21,670 bases of DNA, from positions 1-21,670 of the IMG/VR virus record IMGVR_UViG_3300026077_000465. One strand, 5' to 3'. Below are positions 6,504 to 13,339 of this stretch, in pieces (within the stretch, counting starts at the first letter, position 1; each line of letters opens with the position of its first letter). The notes beneath the pieces were generated by a model that was given only the letters and a program-made list of their open reading frames with translations, ran no database searches and was not told the origin of the DNA. The position numbers were made by a program, and so were the translations under genes. This DNA comes from a virus.

Positions 6504-8711
6504 ATGACAGTCCAACACGAAATCAAATCACAACTTGCTAAACTACTTGCTACAGAAGATATTATAGTTGAGCATAAGAAAGTTGAAACAGCAGAGTTTA
6601 ATGTACAGACTCGTGTACTTACACTTCCTATGTGGGAGAAAGCAAGTAATGGAGTGATTGATATGTTAGTTGGTCACGAAGTTGGACACGCACTCTACAC
6701 ACCTGATACTGAGTGGTGGAAGGAGGTTCAGATACCTCAACAGTTTGTCAATGTTGTTGAAGATGCTCGTATTGAGAAGTTAATCAAGAGAAGATATGAA
6801 GGACTTAACAAGACATTCTATAATGCATATCACGAACTATCAGATAAGGACTTCTTTAATATTGAGAACGCAGACCTAAGTGATTTCAATCTTGCAGATA
6901 GAGTGAACCTATACTTCAAGATTGGTCATTTTGTTGATATTGATTTTACTACTGAAGAGAATTTTCTTGTAAGTAAGATTGAATTAGCAGAGACATTTGA
7001 AGAGGTATTGAAATTATCTGAAGAACTATACAAAATGTGTAAGCAACAATTAGAGCAAGATAGAAAAGAAAGACAGGAAGTAGAGAATGATACAGGTATA
7101 GACTTAGGTGATGAGACTTTTGATGGTACACCTAAAGGAGAAACAGAAGAGTCTGGAGAGGAAGTAGATTTAGATTATCAGAAATCAGAATCTCAACCAC
7201 CAACAATCGAAGAGATTGAAGATATGATAGATGAACTCAATGGTCGTCCTCAACCAGAAAATACAGAACCAGAAGTTGAAACAATGGATGCTCTTGATGA
7301 AGCACTCAAAGATTTAATTAATAGAGGTGGTCGTGAGAATCATTACATTGAATTACCAAAGGTAGATATTGACCAAGTTGTAATCTCAAATGAAAGAGTT
7401 CATAAAGAATTTAAAGAGCATTGGACTAATTTAAACACAAGAATACAAAGTCAATTCAAACAAAATCCAAACTACTTTATTTCACTTTGTAATCCTGAGA
7501 GAATACCAGAGTCCTATGACCCATTTGAAGAATTAGATAAAGACTTCTACGCATTCAAAAAGTCTGCACAAAAAGAAGTGAATTATCTTGTCAAAGAGTT
7601 TGAGTGTAAAAAATCTGCAGGTGCATATGCTCGTGCTACCACAAGTCGCACTGGTGTTCTTGATACAACTAAACTTATTAATTATAGATTTAGTGAAGAT
7701 GTATTCAAGAAAGTTACTGTTCTTCCTGATGGTAAGAATCACGGACTTGTATTCATACTTGATTGGTCAGGTTCAATGAATAATGTAATGATGGACACAT
7801 TGAAGCAACTTTACAATCTTATCTGGTTCTGTCGCAAAGTTCAAATACCTTATGATGTCTATGCATTTTCAAATGATTATCCTAGACCTGCGATGTATGC
7901 AAATAGAGAAACTTTCTATGAACCAAAGGATATGATGGCAGAAGTAAGTAATAGTTTTGCTTTATTGAATATGTTCAGTAGTCAAACTAAGACAAAGGAT
8001 TTAGATACACAAATGATTAATATCTGGAGGTCTGCGTGTACTTTCGCTTGGAATATAAGTACACCTTACTTAGATGTACCATATGGATATAGATTATCTG
8101 GAACACCTTTAAATGAAGCAATGGTTTCTTTACATCAACTTCTTCCACAGTTTCAAAAGAAAACTGGTGCAGAGAAAGTACAATGTGTAGTTCTTACAGA
8201 TGGAGAAAGTCAACCACTTCGTTATCATCGTGAGGTTCAAAGACAATGGGAAGATGAACCATATATGGGCACAAACTACTTTGGAGAAAGTTGTGTATTG
8301 CGTGACCGTAAGTTAGGTAAGACTTATGTTTCAAAAGACTCTAGTAGATATGAATGTACAGATATGTTACTTCATAACCTAAGAGATAACTTCCCACAAA
8401 TTAATTTTATTGGTATCCGTGTTCTTCCAAGTCGGGAAGGTGGTTCATTCATTCGTAGATACTGTGGATATGAAACTGATGCATCAAACAAAATGATGCA
8501 TCGTTGGAAGAAAGAAAGGTCTTTTGCAATCACTACATCTGGGTATCACACTTACTTTGGTATGGCATCATCTGCTCTTAACAATGATAGTGAGTTAGTT
8601 GTTAAAGAAGATGCAACTAAAGCAGAAATTAAGAGAGCATTTGCAAAGAGTCTTAAAGGAAAGAAGATGAATAAGAAGATACTAAGTGAATTCATAGAAT
8701 TAGTAGCTTAA
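6504..8711 (+). CDS. HEXXH plus VWA domain protein (CobT-like, partner of the CobS-type ATPase)
   Basis: A 735-residue protein. The N-terminal part has HEVGH at residues 58-62, with a downstream VEDARIE (84/85-91), the pattern of a zinc metallopeptidase core. Residues about 180-270 are an acidic, low-complexity linker. The C-terminal half is a von Willebrand A domain with the metal-ion site DWSGSM at 420-425 and VVLTDGESQ downstream. This layout resembles CobT and other VWA partners of MoxR/CobS AAA+ ATPases, and such an ATPase is encoded at 9298. Cyanophage annotations often call it a peroxidase or CobT; neither activity is evident. A metal-dependent remodelling or proteolytic role is inferred. 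It is expressed from the promoter at 6472. Confidence 0.85.
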   Translation: MTVQHEIKSQLAKLLATEDIIVEHKKVETAEFNVQTRVLTLPMWEKASNGVIDMLVGHEVGHALYTPDTEWWKEVQIPQQFVNVVEDARIEKLIKRRYEGLNKTFYNAYHELSDKDFFNIENADLSDFNLADRVNLYFKIGHFVDIDFTTEENFLVSKIELAETFEEVLKLSEELYKMCKQQLEQDRKERQEVENDTGIDLGDETFDGTPKGETEESGEEVDLDYQKSESQPPTIEEIEDMIDELNGRPQPENTEPEVETMDALDEALKDLINRGGRENHYIELPKVDIDQVVISNERVHKEFKEHWTNLNTRIQSQFKQNPNYFISLCNPERIPESYDPFEELDKDFYAFKKSAQKEVNYLVKEFECKKSAGAYARATTSRTGVLDTTKLINYRFSEDVFKKVTVLPDGKNHGLVFILDWSGSMNNVMMDTLKQLYNLIWFCRKVQIPYDVYAFSNDYPRPAMYANRETFYEPKDMMAEVSNSFALLNMFSSQTKTKDLDTQMINIWRSACTFAWNISTPYLDVPYGYRLSGTPLNEAMVSLHQLLPQFQKKTGAEKVQCVVLTDGESQPLRYHREVQRQWEDEPYMGTNYFGESCVLRDRKLGKTYVSKDSSRYECTDMLLHNLRDNFPQINFIGIRVLPSREGGSFIRRYCGYETDASNKMMHRWKKERSFAITTSGYHTYFGMASSALNNDSELVVKEDATKAEIKRAFAKSLKGKKMNKKILSEFIELVA

Positions 8712-8717
8712 TAAATA
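8711..8717 (+). promoter_or_regulatory. Late promoter motif ATAAATA before the 54-residue gene
   Basis: ATAAATA starts on the last base of the preceding stop codon and ends 21 bases before the ATG at 8739. The preceding TTA gives AATAAATA. Confidence 0.55.
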
Positions 8718-8738
8718 GAGTTACAATAAAATAATATT

Positions 8739-8903
8739 ATGGTAAGAGTTACACCTCAAGACGCACAAGCTATGAAGGATGCATATGCAAAAATGTATGC
8801 ACCAAAAGAAGAACCACAACCTGAGCCCGAAGCAACATCAGGACTCCAATTGGGGAGGGAGGTTGATTTATCTTCAGAATCTTCTGAAGAGGAATCAGAA
8901 TAA
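8739..8903 (+). CDS. Small acidic protein, 54 residues, unknown function
   Basis: The frame from ATG 8739 to TAA 8901-8903 encodes MVRVTPQDAQAMKDAYAKMY followed by a proline/glutamate-rich middle and a Ser/Glu tail ending SSEEESE. It is flanked by its own late motif upstream and by another that overlaps its stop codon, which supports it as a real gene. No family recognised. The acidic tail could be a binding peptide for a basic partner; this is speculation. Confidence 0.6.
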   Translation: MVRVTPQDAQAMKDAYAKMYAPKEEPQPEPEATSGLQLGREVDLSSESSEEESE

Positions 8904-8906
8904 ATA
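8900..8906 (+). promoter_or_regulatory. Late promoter motif ATAAATA before the HeH-like gene
   Basis: ATAAATA overlaps the stop codon of the 54-residue gene and ends 21 bases before the ATG at 8928. Two consecutive small genes thus each carry their own late motif. Confidence 0.55.
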
Positions 8907-8927
8907 AAACGTATACAAAAAAGAACT

Positions 8928-9206
8928 ATGTCTAGATTTGGAGATTTGATTCACGCAAAAACTACTCAAGCACCAGTTGTAGAAACACCAGTAGTAGAAG
9001 AACCACCTGTGGTCGAAGAAGTACCTGTGGTAGACACAGCACCTGCATCTGTTGAGGAACCTGTTGACCCAGAACCTCTTGATTTATGGAGTCTATCGAA
9101 AGATGAACTAGAAGACTACGGACGCACAATCGGCATTGAACTTGACCGTAGGCATAGTAAATCAAAGTTGGTTAAGGAATTAGAAGATTTTATAGAGACA
9201 AAATAA
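8928..9206 (+). CDS. Small protein with Pro/Val/Glu repeats and a C-terminal HeH/SAP-like domain
   Basis: A 92-residue protein in three parts: a short N-terminus (MSRFGDLIHAKTTQA), an extended acidic linker of degenerate PVVE units at residues 16-36, and a helical C-terminus, WSLSKDELEDYGRTIGIE with RRHSKSKLVKELEDFI. The last part looks like a helix-extension-helix (HeH/SAP/LEM-type) fold, which often binds nucleic acid. Late motif upstream, and a strong terminator downstream. A virion or DNA-binding accessory role is an inference. Confidence 0.7.
   Translation: MSRFGDLIHAKTTQAPVVETPVVEEPPVVEEVPVVDTAPASVEEPVDPEPLDLWSLSKDELEDYGRTIGIELDRRHSKSKLVKELEDFIETK
8973..9035 (+). repeat. Degenerate in-frame PVVE repeat
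   Basis: The coding DNA repeats CCA/CCT-GTW-GTR-GAA units four to five times, giving PVVE-T-PVVE-E-P-PVVE-E-V-PVVD. It is an extended linker and a likely site of length variation between related phages. Confidence 0.6.
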
Positions 9207-9222
9207 ACCAGTTGACAAAGTG
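9207..9222 (+). repeat. Intergenic element copy 2 (ACCAGTTGAYAAAGTG)
   Basis: Identical to the element at 6425-6440 except for C instead of T at position 10. It again begins right after a stop codon, contains a perfect TTGACA, and lies 51 bases before a TATAAT with a terminator hairpin in between. Confidence 0.55.
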
Positions 9223-9228
9223 GCACAC

Positions 9229-9254
9229 AAGGGGTTTTATTGACCCCTTTTTTT
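9229..9254 (+). terminator. Rho-independent terminator
   Basis: AAGGGGT (9229-9235) pairs with ACCCCTT (9243-9249) around a 7-base loop, and a run of seven T ends at 9254. It is a textbook terminator, separating the late small genes from the CobS-type ATPase gene. Confidence 0.85.
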
Positions 9255-9257
9255 GAC

Positions 9258-9263
9258 TATAAT
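9258..9263 (+). promoter_or_regulatory. -10 element TATAAT upstream of the CobS-type gene
   Basis: A perfect TATAAT directly after the terminator, 34 bases before the ATG at 9298. The sequence 17 bases upstream (TTTTAT) is a poor -35, so activity may need an activator or a relaxed sigma. The arrangement parallels that at 6472-6480. Confidence 0.5.
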
Positions 9264-9297
9264 AATACTATAGTTAAGAAACAACACTTTTATTATT

Positions 9298-10407
9298 ATG
9301 CCTTTTGAAACAAAAATGACCTCCGAGCAAGCAATCGAAAAACTTAGAGACCTATATGGTACTGAGATTACAACTGCAGATATCAAAGCATTCTGTGCTA
9401 TGAATGATATCACTTATCAAACTGTTACTAAGAAACTACAAGATTTTAAAGTAGCAAAAGGTAAGTGGAATCTTGAGGTTACAGTTGCAGCAGTAGAGAG
9501 TATTGAGAAGTCTTTTAAATCTCCTGCAGTATTACCTGCATCAGAAAAGAATTTAGTTCCTGCAGTTGATGAAACATTTTTTAAGTTTGGAAACTTTGCA
9601 GATATCAAGAAAGTAATACAATCAAAACAATTTTATCCAACATTCATTACTGGACTATCTGGTAATGGTAAAACATTCTCTGTAGAACAAGCTTGTGCTC
9701 AGTTAGGTAGAGAACTTATTCGTGTAAACATTACTATCGAAACAGATGAAGATGACCTTATTGGCGGTTTCCGTCTTGTTGATGGTGCCACAGTATGGCA
9801 TAACGGACCCGTTATCGAAGCACTTGAGCGAGGAGCAATCTTGTTACTTGACGAAATCGACCTTGCCTCTAACAAAATCCTCTGCCTTCAGAGCGTCCTT
9901 GAGGGAAATGGAGTTTTCCTTAAGAAAATTGGCAGATTCGTTAGACCCGCCAAAGGATTCAACATACTTGCCACCGCAAATACTAAGGGTAAAGGTTCAG
10001 ACGACGGACGCTTTATTGGAACTAACGTGCTCAACGAAGCATTCCTTGAAAGATTCCCAGTAACATTTGAGCAAGCATATCCAAGTGTTAACAATGAAAT
10101 CAAACTTCTAGGTTTACACGCAGATAGAGTCGGTGTTAAAGATGCTGAGTTTGTCAAGAAACTTGTAGATTGGGCAGACATAATCCGTAAAACATTCTAT
10201 GATGGTGGTATCGAAGAGTTAATCAGTACTCGTAGATTGGTTCACATACTTCGTGCTTATAGTATCTTCAAGAACAAAGCAAAAGCAATCCAAGTTTGTA
10301 TAAATCGTTTTGACGATGAAACAAAGCAATCATTTATGGAGTTGTATGACAAAGTAGATGCTGACTTTGAAATGCCTGAGAACAATGAATCTGTGGAAAA
10401 AGTATAA
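9298..10407 (+). CDS. cobS: CobS/MoxR-type AAA+ ATPase
   Basis: A 369-residue AAA+ ATPase of the CobS/MoxR group, the gene usually named cobS in cyanophages. A small N-terminal helical region (residues 1-55) precedes the ATPase core. Walker A is GLSGNGKT at 119-126, Walker B ILLLDEID with D185-E186, sensor-1 ATANT with N228, and a candidate arginine finger in ERF (R252). In bacteria CobS works with CobT to insert cobalt into the corrin ring, but here the likely partner is the HEXXH-VWA protein at 6504, and no CobN is seen. The B12 role is therefore uncertain. Bases about 9780-10020 have higher GC and more C-ending codons than the rest. The end overlaps pebS by 23 bases. Confidence 0.88.
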   Translation: MPFETKMTSEQAIEKLRDLYGTEITTADIKAFCAMNDITYQTVTKKLQDFKVAKGKWNLEVTVAAVESIEKSFKSPAVLPASEKNLVPAVDETFFKFGNFADIKKVIQSKQFYPTFITGLSGNGKTFSVEQACAQLGRELIRVNITIETDEDDLIGGFRLVDGATVWHNGPVIEALERGAILLLDEIDLASNKILCLQSVLEGNGVFLKKIGRFVRPAKGFNILATANTKGKGSDDGRFIGTNVLNEAFLERFPVTFEQAYPSVNNEIKLLGLHADRVGVKDAEFVKKLVDWADIIRKTFYDGGIEELISTRRLVHILRAYSIFKNKAKAIQVCINRFDDETKQSFMELYDKVDADFEMPENNESVEKV

Positions 10408-11008
10408 AGATGTCCTACACGAAACATTCCCCCTCCATAATGGAGTAGGGAGTGTTTGGGCACAATGGGAAAGTAAACGTACCTTCTTAACTGCAAAGAC
10501 CTACACAACACCACTCATTATCAAATCTAGAGAGGTTGAGATATGGAGTGATAAAAGTTGTATTTACAACAATATAATCTATCCAAAGACGGGCAGTAAC
10601 TTGCCCTGTTTTGGTATGGACTTGATGGCATTCAATGAAAAGAGAGTTATCATTGTATTTGACTTTCAACATCCAGTTGAAAAATATCTTTTTTCAGTTG
10701 AGGGATTACCAAAGGCAGATAAAGAATATAGATTTTTTGAAATGGGAAATCATTTTTCAGAGAATATCTATGTTAGATATACTACCTTTGATGAAGTGGA
10801 TGAACATCTAGAAATGTTTACTAATTACTTGACAAAGTATAGAGATATGTTAGAATTAGAGAAACCCACTGGTGTAGATACTAGTGTTTACAAGGACTTT
10901 GATGCTTATATGACTAAACTCGACCCAGTTGGAGGATATCTTACTGGAAAGTTTGGTAAGGAAAAGGCAGAGAGTCTTGTAAATGATTTCTTGTTTTGCT
11001 ATGGTTAA
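10385..11008 (+). CDS. pebS: Ferredoxin-dependent bilin reductase, phycoerythrobilin synthase type
   Basis: A 207-residue member of the HY2/ferredoxin-dependent bilin reductase family. PebS makes phycoerythrobilin from biliverdin in two ferredoxin-driven steps. The stretch LPCFGMDLM, then VIIVFDFQHP, KYLFSVEGLP, RFFEMGNHFS and MTKLDPVGGY is very close to PebS of Prochlorococcus phage P-SSM2. The catalytic aspartates are D79 (FGMD) and D180 (KLDP), offset by the same 26 residues from D105 and D206 of that enzyme. The frame is open to an ATG at 10358, but the ATG at 10385 (MNLWKKY) fits the family better. PebA or PcyA-like specificity is a less likely alternative. No heme oxygenase gene is in the window. 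Confidence 0.92.
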   Translation: MNLWKKYKDVLHETFPLHNGVGSVWAQWESKRTFLTAKTYTTPLIIKSREVEIWSDKSCIYNNIIYPKTGSNLPCFGMDLMAFNEKRVIIVFDFQHPVEKYLFSVEGLPKADKEYRFFEMGNHFSENIYVRYTTFDEVDEHLEMFTNYLTKYRDMLELEKPTGVDTSVYKDFDAYMTKLDPVGGYLTGKFGKEKAESLVNDFLFCYG

Positions 11009-11594
11009 TGCATGGAGTTTACTAGGTTCAATAGTAAACGGAACATTTGAGGAGGATTACCCACTTATGGATAAATCTAAAGAAGGATGGAGTGAAGAAG
11101 ATGAAATCCGAGAACTAGATGACTACTATGGATTTAGGAATGTAGGAGCAGGTAATACTGCTTTTGAGGATGATGGATTAGATTATGAAATCGATTCTAT
11201 GGCAAACATAGATGATATGTACTCTCATCACTTTACAACAAATACAGAGGAAAAAATGTCAGCACACTATTTTAAATATCACGAAGAAGAAATTTTAAAA
11301 GATATTGAAGAATATGTATCAAGAACTTATCAAGGACATTATACAGGAAATTCATATGAGTTTCGTAATGTTCAGACATTAGATTTGATGGCAGCTAAAG
11401 AACTTGCATCAGGTTTCTGTCAGGCAAACATACTGAAATATGGAAGTAGGTATGGAAACAAAGACGGAAGAAATACAAAAGACTTGATGAAAGTCATACA
11501 TTATGCTATGCTATTATTACATTTCGATGGGCACTATGGAGAACCATCTATGTCAAAAGGAAACATTGACCAAATTGACCACAACATGCCTTAA
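10983..11594 (+). CDS. DUF3310-like protein with an acidic N-terminal extension
   Basis: A frame of 203 residues. The first 90 are acidic and poorly structured (for example EEDEIRELDDYYGF). From M92 (base 11256) the sequence MSAHYFKYHEEEI continues to ANILKYGSRYG, KDLMKVIHYAMLLLHFD, which matches the HY...AxxYxxRxG...DLxKaxHY pattern of DUF3310, a small phage family of unknown function. Three starts are possible: 10983, 11001 (MVNAWSLLG, 8-base overlap with pebS) and 11256, which alone has a strong ribosome site. Both a long and a 112-residue form may be made. Confidence 0.75.
   Translation: MISCFAMVNAWSLLGSIVNGTFEEDYPLMDKSKEGWSEEDEIRELDDYYGFRNVGAGNTAFEDDGLDYEIDSMANIDDMYSHHFTTNTEEKMSAHYFKYHEEEILKDIEEYVSRTYQGHYTGNSYEFRNVQTLDLMAAKELASGFCQANILKYGSRYGNKDGRNTKDLMKVIHYAMLLLHFDGHYGEPSMSKGNIDQIDHNMP
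11243..11258 (+). promoter_or_regulatory. Ribosome binding site for an internal start in the DUF3310-like gene
   Basis: The 16 bases TACAGAGGAAAAAATG are identical to those that start the gene at 6165 (6152-6167). AGAGG sits five bases before the in-frame ATG at 11256, exactly where the DUF3310-like domain begins. Confidence 0.6.
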
Positions 11595-11596
11595 TT

Positions 11597-12271
11597 ATGG
11601 AATTCATGAAATTATCAGACAGCACACTTACAGTTCTTAAGAACTTCGCAGGAATCAACAACTCAATACTTGTAAAGGAAGGAAGTCAACTTCGCACTAT
11701 ATCTGTTGCAAAGAACATTTTAGCAGAAGCAGATATACCAGAGGACTTTCCTAGAGATGTTGCAATATATGACCTTAACCAGTTTTTAAATGGGTTAAGT
11801 TTACATCAAGACCCAAACCTTGATTTCACAGAGGATGCATACATTTCGATTGAAGAAGGTAAAAGAAGAGTTAAGTATTTCTATGCAGACCCACAGGTAA
11901 TTATTGCTCCACCAGATAAAGAGATTAATTTACCAACTCAAGAAGTAACTTTCCAATTAGAAAGTACATCATTAGAAAAACTTGTAAAAGCAGCAGCAGT
12001 ATACCAACTACCTGACTTATCTGTAATTGGTAAAGGTGGAGATATTCATATGGTTGTTCGTGATAAGAAGAATGATACATCGAATGAATATGCTGTTTAT
12101 GTTGGAGAGACAGACCAGACATTTGAATTTAATTTCAAGGTAGAGAATATTAAAATTATACCTGGTGCTTATGATGTTATTATCTCATCTAAGTTACTTT
12201 CTGAATTTACAAATAAACAATATAATCTTAAGTATTTCATAGCACTAGAACCAGATTCAACATTTGGTTAA
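11597..12271 (+). CDS. 45: gp45 sliding clamp
   Basis: A 224-residue homologue of T4 gp45 (228). Three copies form a ring on DNA that tethers the DNA polymerase and also activates late transcription through gp55. Matching segments are MKLSDSTLTVLKNFAGIN at the start, AEADIP, DVAIYDLNQFLNGLSL, and the end KYFIALEPDSTFG. T4 gp45 begins MKLS, so the second ATG at 11606 may be the true start; the first ATG lacks a ribosome site. The gene ends in TAATG, coupled to the next gene. Confidence 0.94.
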   Translation: MEFMKLSDSTLTVLKNFAGINNSILVKEGSQLRTISVAKNILAEADIPEDFPRDVAIYDLNQFLNGLSLHQDPNLDFTEDAYISIEEGKRRVKYFYADPQVIIAPPDKEINLPTQEVTFQLESTSLEKLVKAAAVYQLPDLSVIGKGGDIHMVVRDKKNDTSNEYAVYVGETDQTFEFNFKVENIKIIPGAYDVIISSKLLSEFTNKQYNLKYFIALEPDSTFG

Positions 12272-12462
12272 TGTATAATCTTACAGAGGAAGAATGGGAA
12301 TGTGTAAGGGTGTGTGTAAATAACGCACCCATACCTTATGACATTACAAAGAAAAAAATACCTGCTGATATCTTAGCAAAGATAGGGCAACCAACTCTAA
12401 AGAGAGAGGAAGGAATACCCGAAGTAAAATACGATTTAACACAATACGGAATATTTGATTAA
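12271..12462 (+). CDS. Small conserved-type protein downstream of gene 45
   Basis: A 63-residue protein with MYNLTEEEWECVRVCVNN at the start and a Pro/Ile-rich middle (KKKIPADILAKIGQP), ending YDLTQYGIFD. No domain recognised. TAATG overlaps at both ends show translational coupling with gene 45 and the following gene. Confidence 0.7.
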   Translation: MYNLTEEEWECVRVCVNNAPIPYDITKKKIPADILAKIGQPTLKREEGIPEVKYDLTQYGIFD

Positions 12463-12737
12463 TGAAACTGACACAAGAAATTATTGACCAAATACAAGAA
12501 GCAATGCTTCACACCAAGAAGGATGGTACTATCAACTGGAGTGATGAAGATGAAATTGAGGTGCAATTAGCAGGAACATTTGCTGCTGATAGATTTATTG
12601 TTATTAAAAACAAATCTAAAAATCCTGTTGTAAGTGCAGCACCACATCCTTACTTTGATTATGAAAAAGGTGTGTTTACTAAAGATGGCAGAGAAGAATA
12701 TATGAAAGAGCAGAAGGAATTAAAAAATGAAATTTAG
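12462..12737 (+). CDS. Small conserved-type protein, unknown function
   Basis: A 91-residue protein, starting MKLTQEIIDQIQEAMLHTKK, with a GTFAADRFIVIKN segment that looks like a beta-strand pair, and a charged helical C-terminus (EEYMKEQKELKNEI). I recognise no functional family. It is coupled to the upstream gene by TAATG, and its end overlaps the PurS-like gene by 11 bases. Confidence 0.7.
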   Translation: MKLTQEIIDQIQEAMLHTKKDGTINWSDEDEIEVQLAGTFAADRFIVIKNKSKNPVVSAAPHPYFDYEKGVFTKDGREEYMKEQKELKNEI

Positions 12738-12987
12738 TGCAAGAGTTTATATTAGATTAAGAGCGTCAGTATCTGATGCTGCAGGAAATGCTGTTAGAGC
12801 AAATGTAAATAAAGTTGCTGCTGATATAAAAGTAGACAAATTAAGAATTAATAAAATTATTGAACTCACATTTGAATGTGAAAATGAAAAAAAAGCAAGA
12901 GAGCAATTAGATATACTAAGTGATAGAATGTTTGCAAATATAGTGATTGAAGATTGGGAATATGATTTGGAAGAAATTATAAATTAA
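12727..12987 (+). CDS. purS: PurS-like subunit of phosphoribosylformylglycinamidine synthase
   Basis: An 86-residue protein, the length of bacterial PurS (about 80-85). Family signatures are in order: VYIRLRASVSDAAGNAVRAN (PurS: VYVxLKxxVxDPQGxAVxxAL), KIIELTFEC, and the C-terminal MFANIVIEDWEYDLEEI (PurS: LLANxVIEDYxYEVEEV). In bacteria PurS bridges PurL and PurQ, which make FGAM in purine synthesis. Neither PurL nor PurQ is encoded here, so it would have to act with host subunits or has another role. Recognition is by motif only. Confidence 0.78.
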   Translation: MKFSARVYIRLRASVSDAAGNAVRANVNKVAADIKVDKLRINKIIELTFECENEKKAREQLDILSDRMFANIVIEDWEYDLEEIIN

Positions 12988-12996
12988 TTGTCAGAA

Positions 12997-13212
12997 ATGA
13001 ATATTTGTGCTAAGATATGGAAGGTATGGAAGTATGCTCTTGGTTCATTCCAAGATGAAACTACCAAAAAGTATGATGATATTATCTGTGTTATCAGAAC
13101 TTTTATCTTCTTACAACTTGTGATTACCAATTGTTTTATCGTTGCAGGAAACATACGACACTGGAACGATCATTATACACAACCATATTATGAATCCTCA
13201 AGACACAACTAG
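12997..13212 (+). CDS. Small single-pass membrane protein
   Basis: A 71-residue protein starting MNICAKIWKVWKYALGSF. A hydrophobic segment at about residues 29-51 (DIICVIRTFIFLQLVITNCF...) is a probable membrane helix, and the basic, Trp-rich N-terminus suggests it stays in the cytoplasm. The in-frame TTG at 12988 would add three residues. The sequence looks like a small membrane protein common in T4-like cyanophages; its function is unknown. It overlaps the next gene by 23 bases. Confidence 0.65.
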   Translation: MNICAKIWKVWKYALGSFQDETTKKYDDIICVIRTFIFLQLVITNCFIVAGNIRHWNDHYTQPYYESSRHN

Positions 13213-13339
13213 AATTGCTAATGCACTTGAAAGAATTGCACAGGCACTAGAGCACTTCAATATTGAACACGCTCACATTGACGAAATTGATCACAATCAC
13301 GTTGAAGGTGATGTAAACACTCATCCTAAGACTTGGTAA
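13190..13339 (+). CDS. Very small histidine-rich protein, unknown function
   Basis: The frame from ATG 13190 encodes 49 residues, MNPQDTTRIANALERIAQAL, followed by a His-rich region with EHAHIDEIDHNHVEG. The first part is an amphipathic helix; the histidines could bind metal. A longer form from a TTG at 13142 is possible but weak. The stop is shared with the next ATG (TAATG). Confidence 0.55.
   Translation: MNPQDTTRIANALERIAQALEHFNIEHAHIDEIDHNHVEGDVNTHPKTW

Noticed and set aside
10433-10445. Perfect palindrome CTCCATAATGGAG inside pebS
   Set aside because: It is within the coding sequence for PLHNG and there is no T-run or other signal beside it; a chance hairpin is enough.
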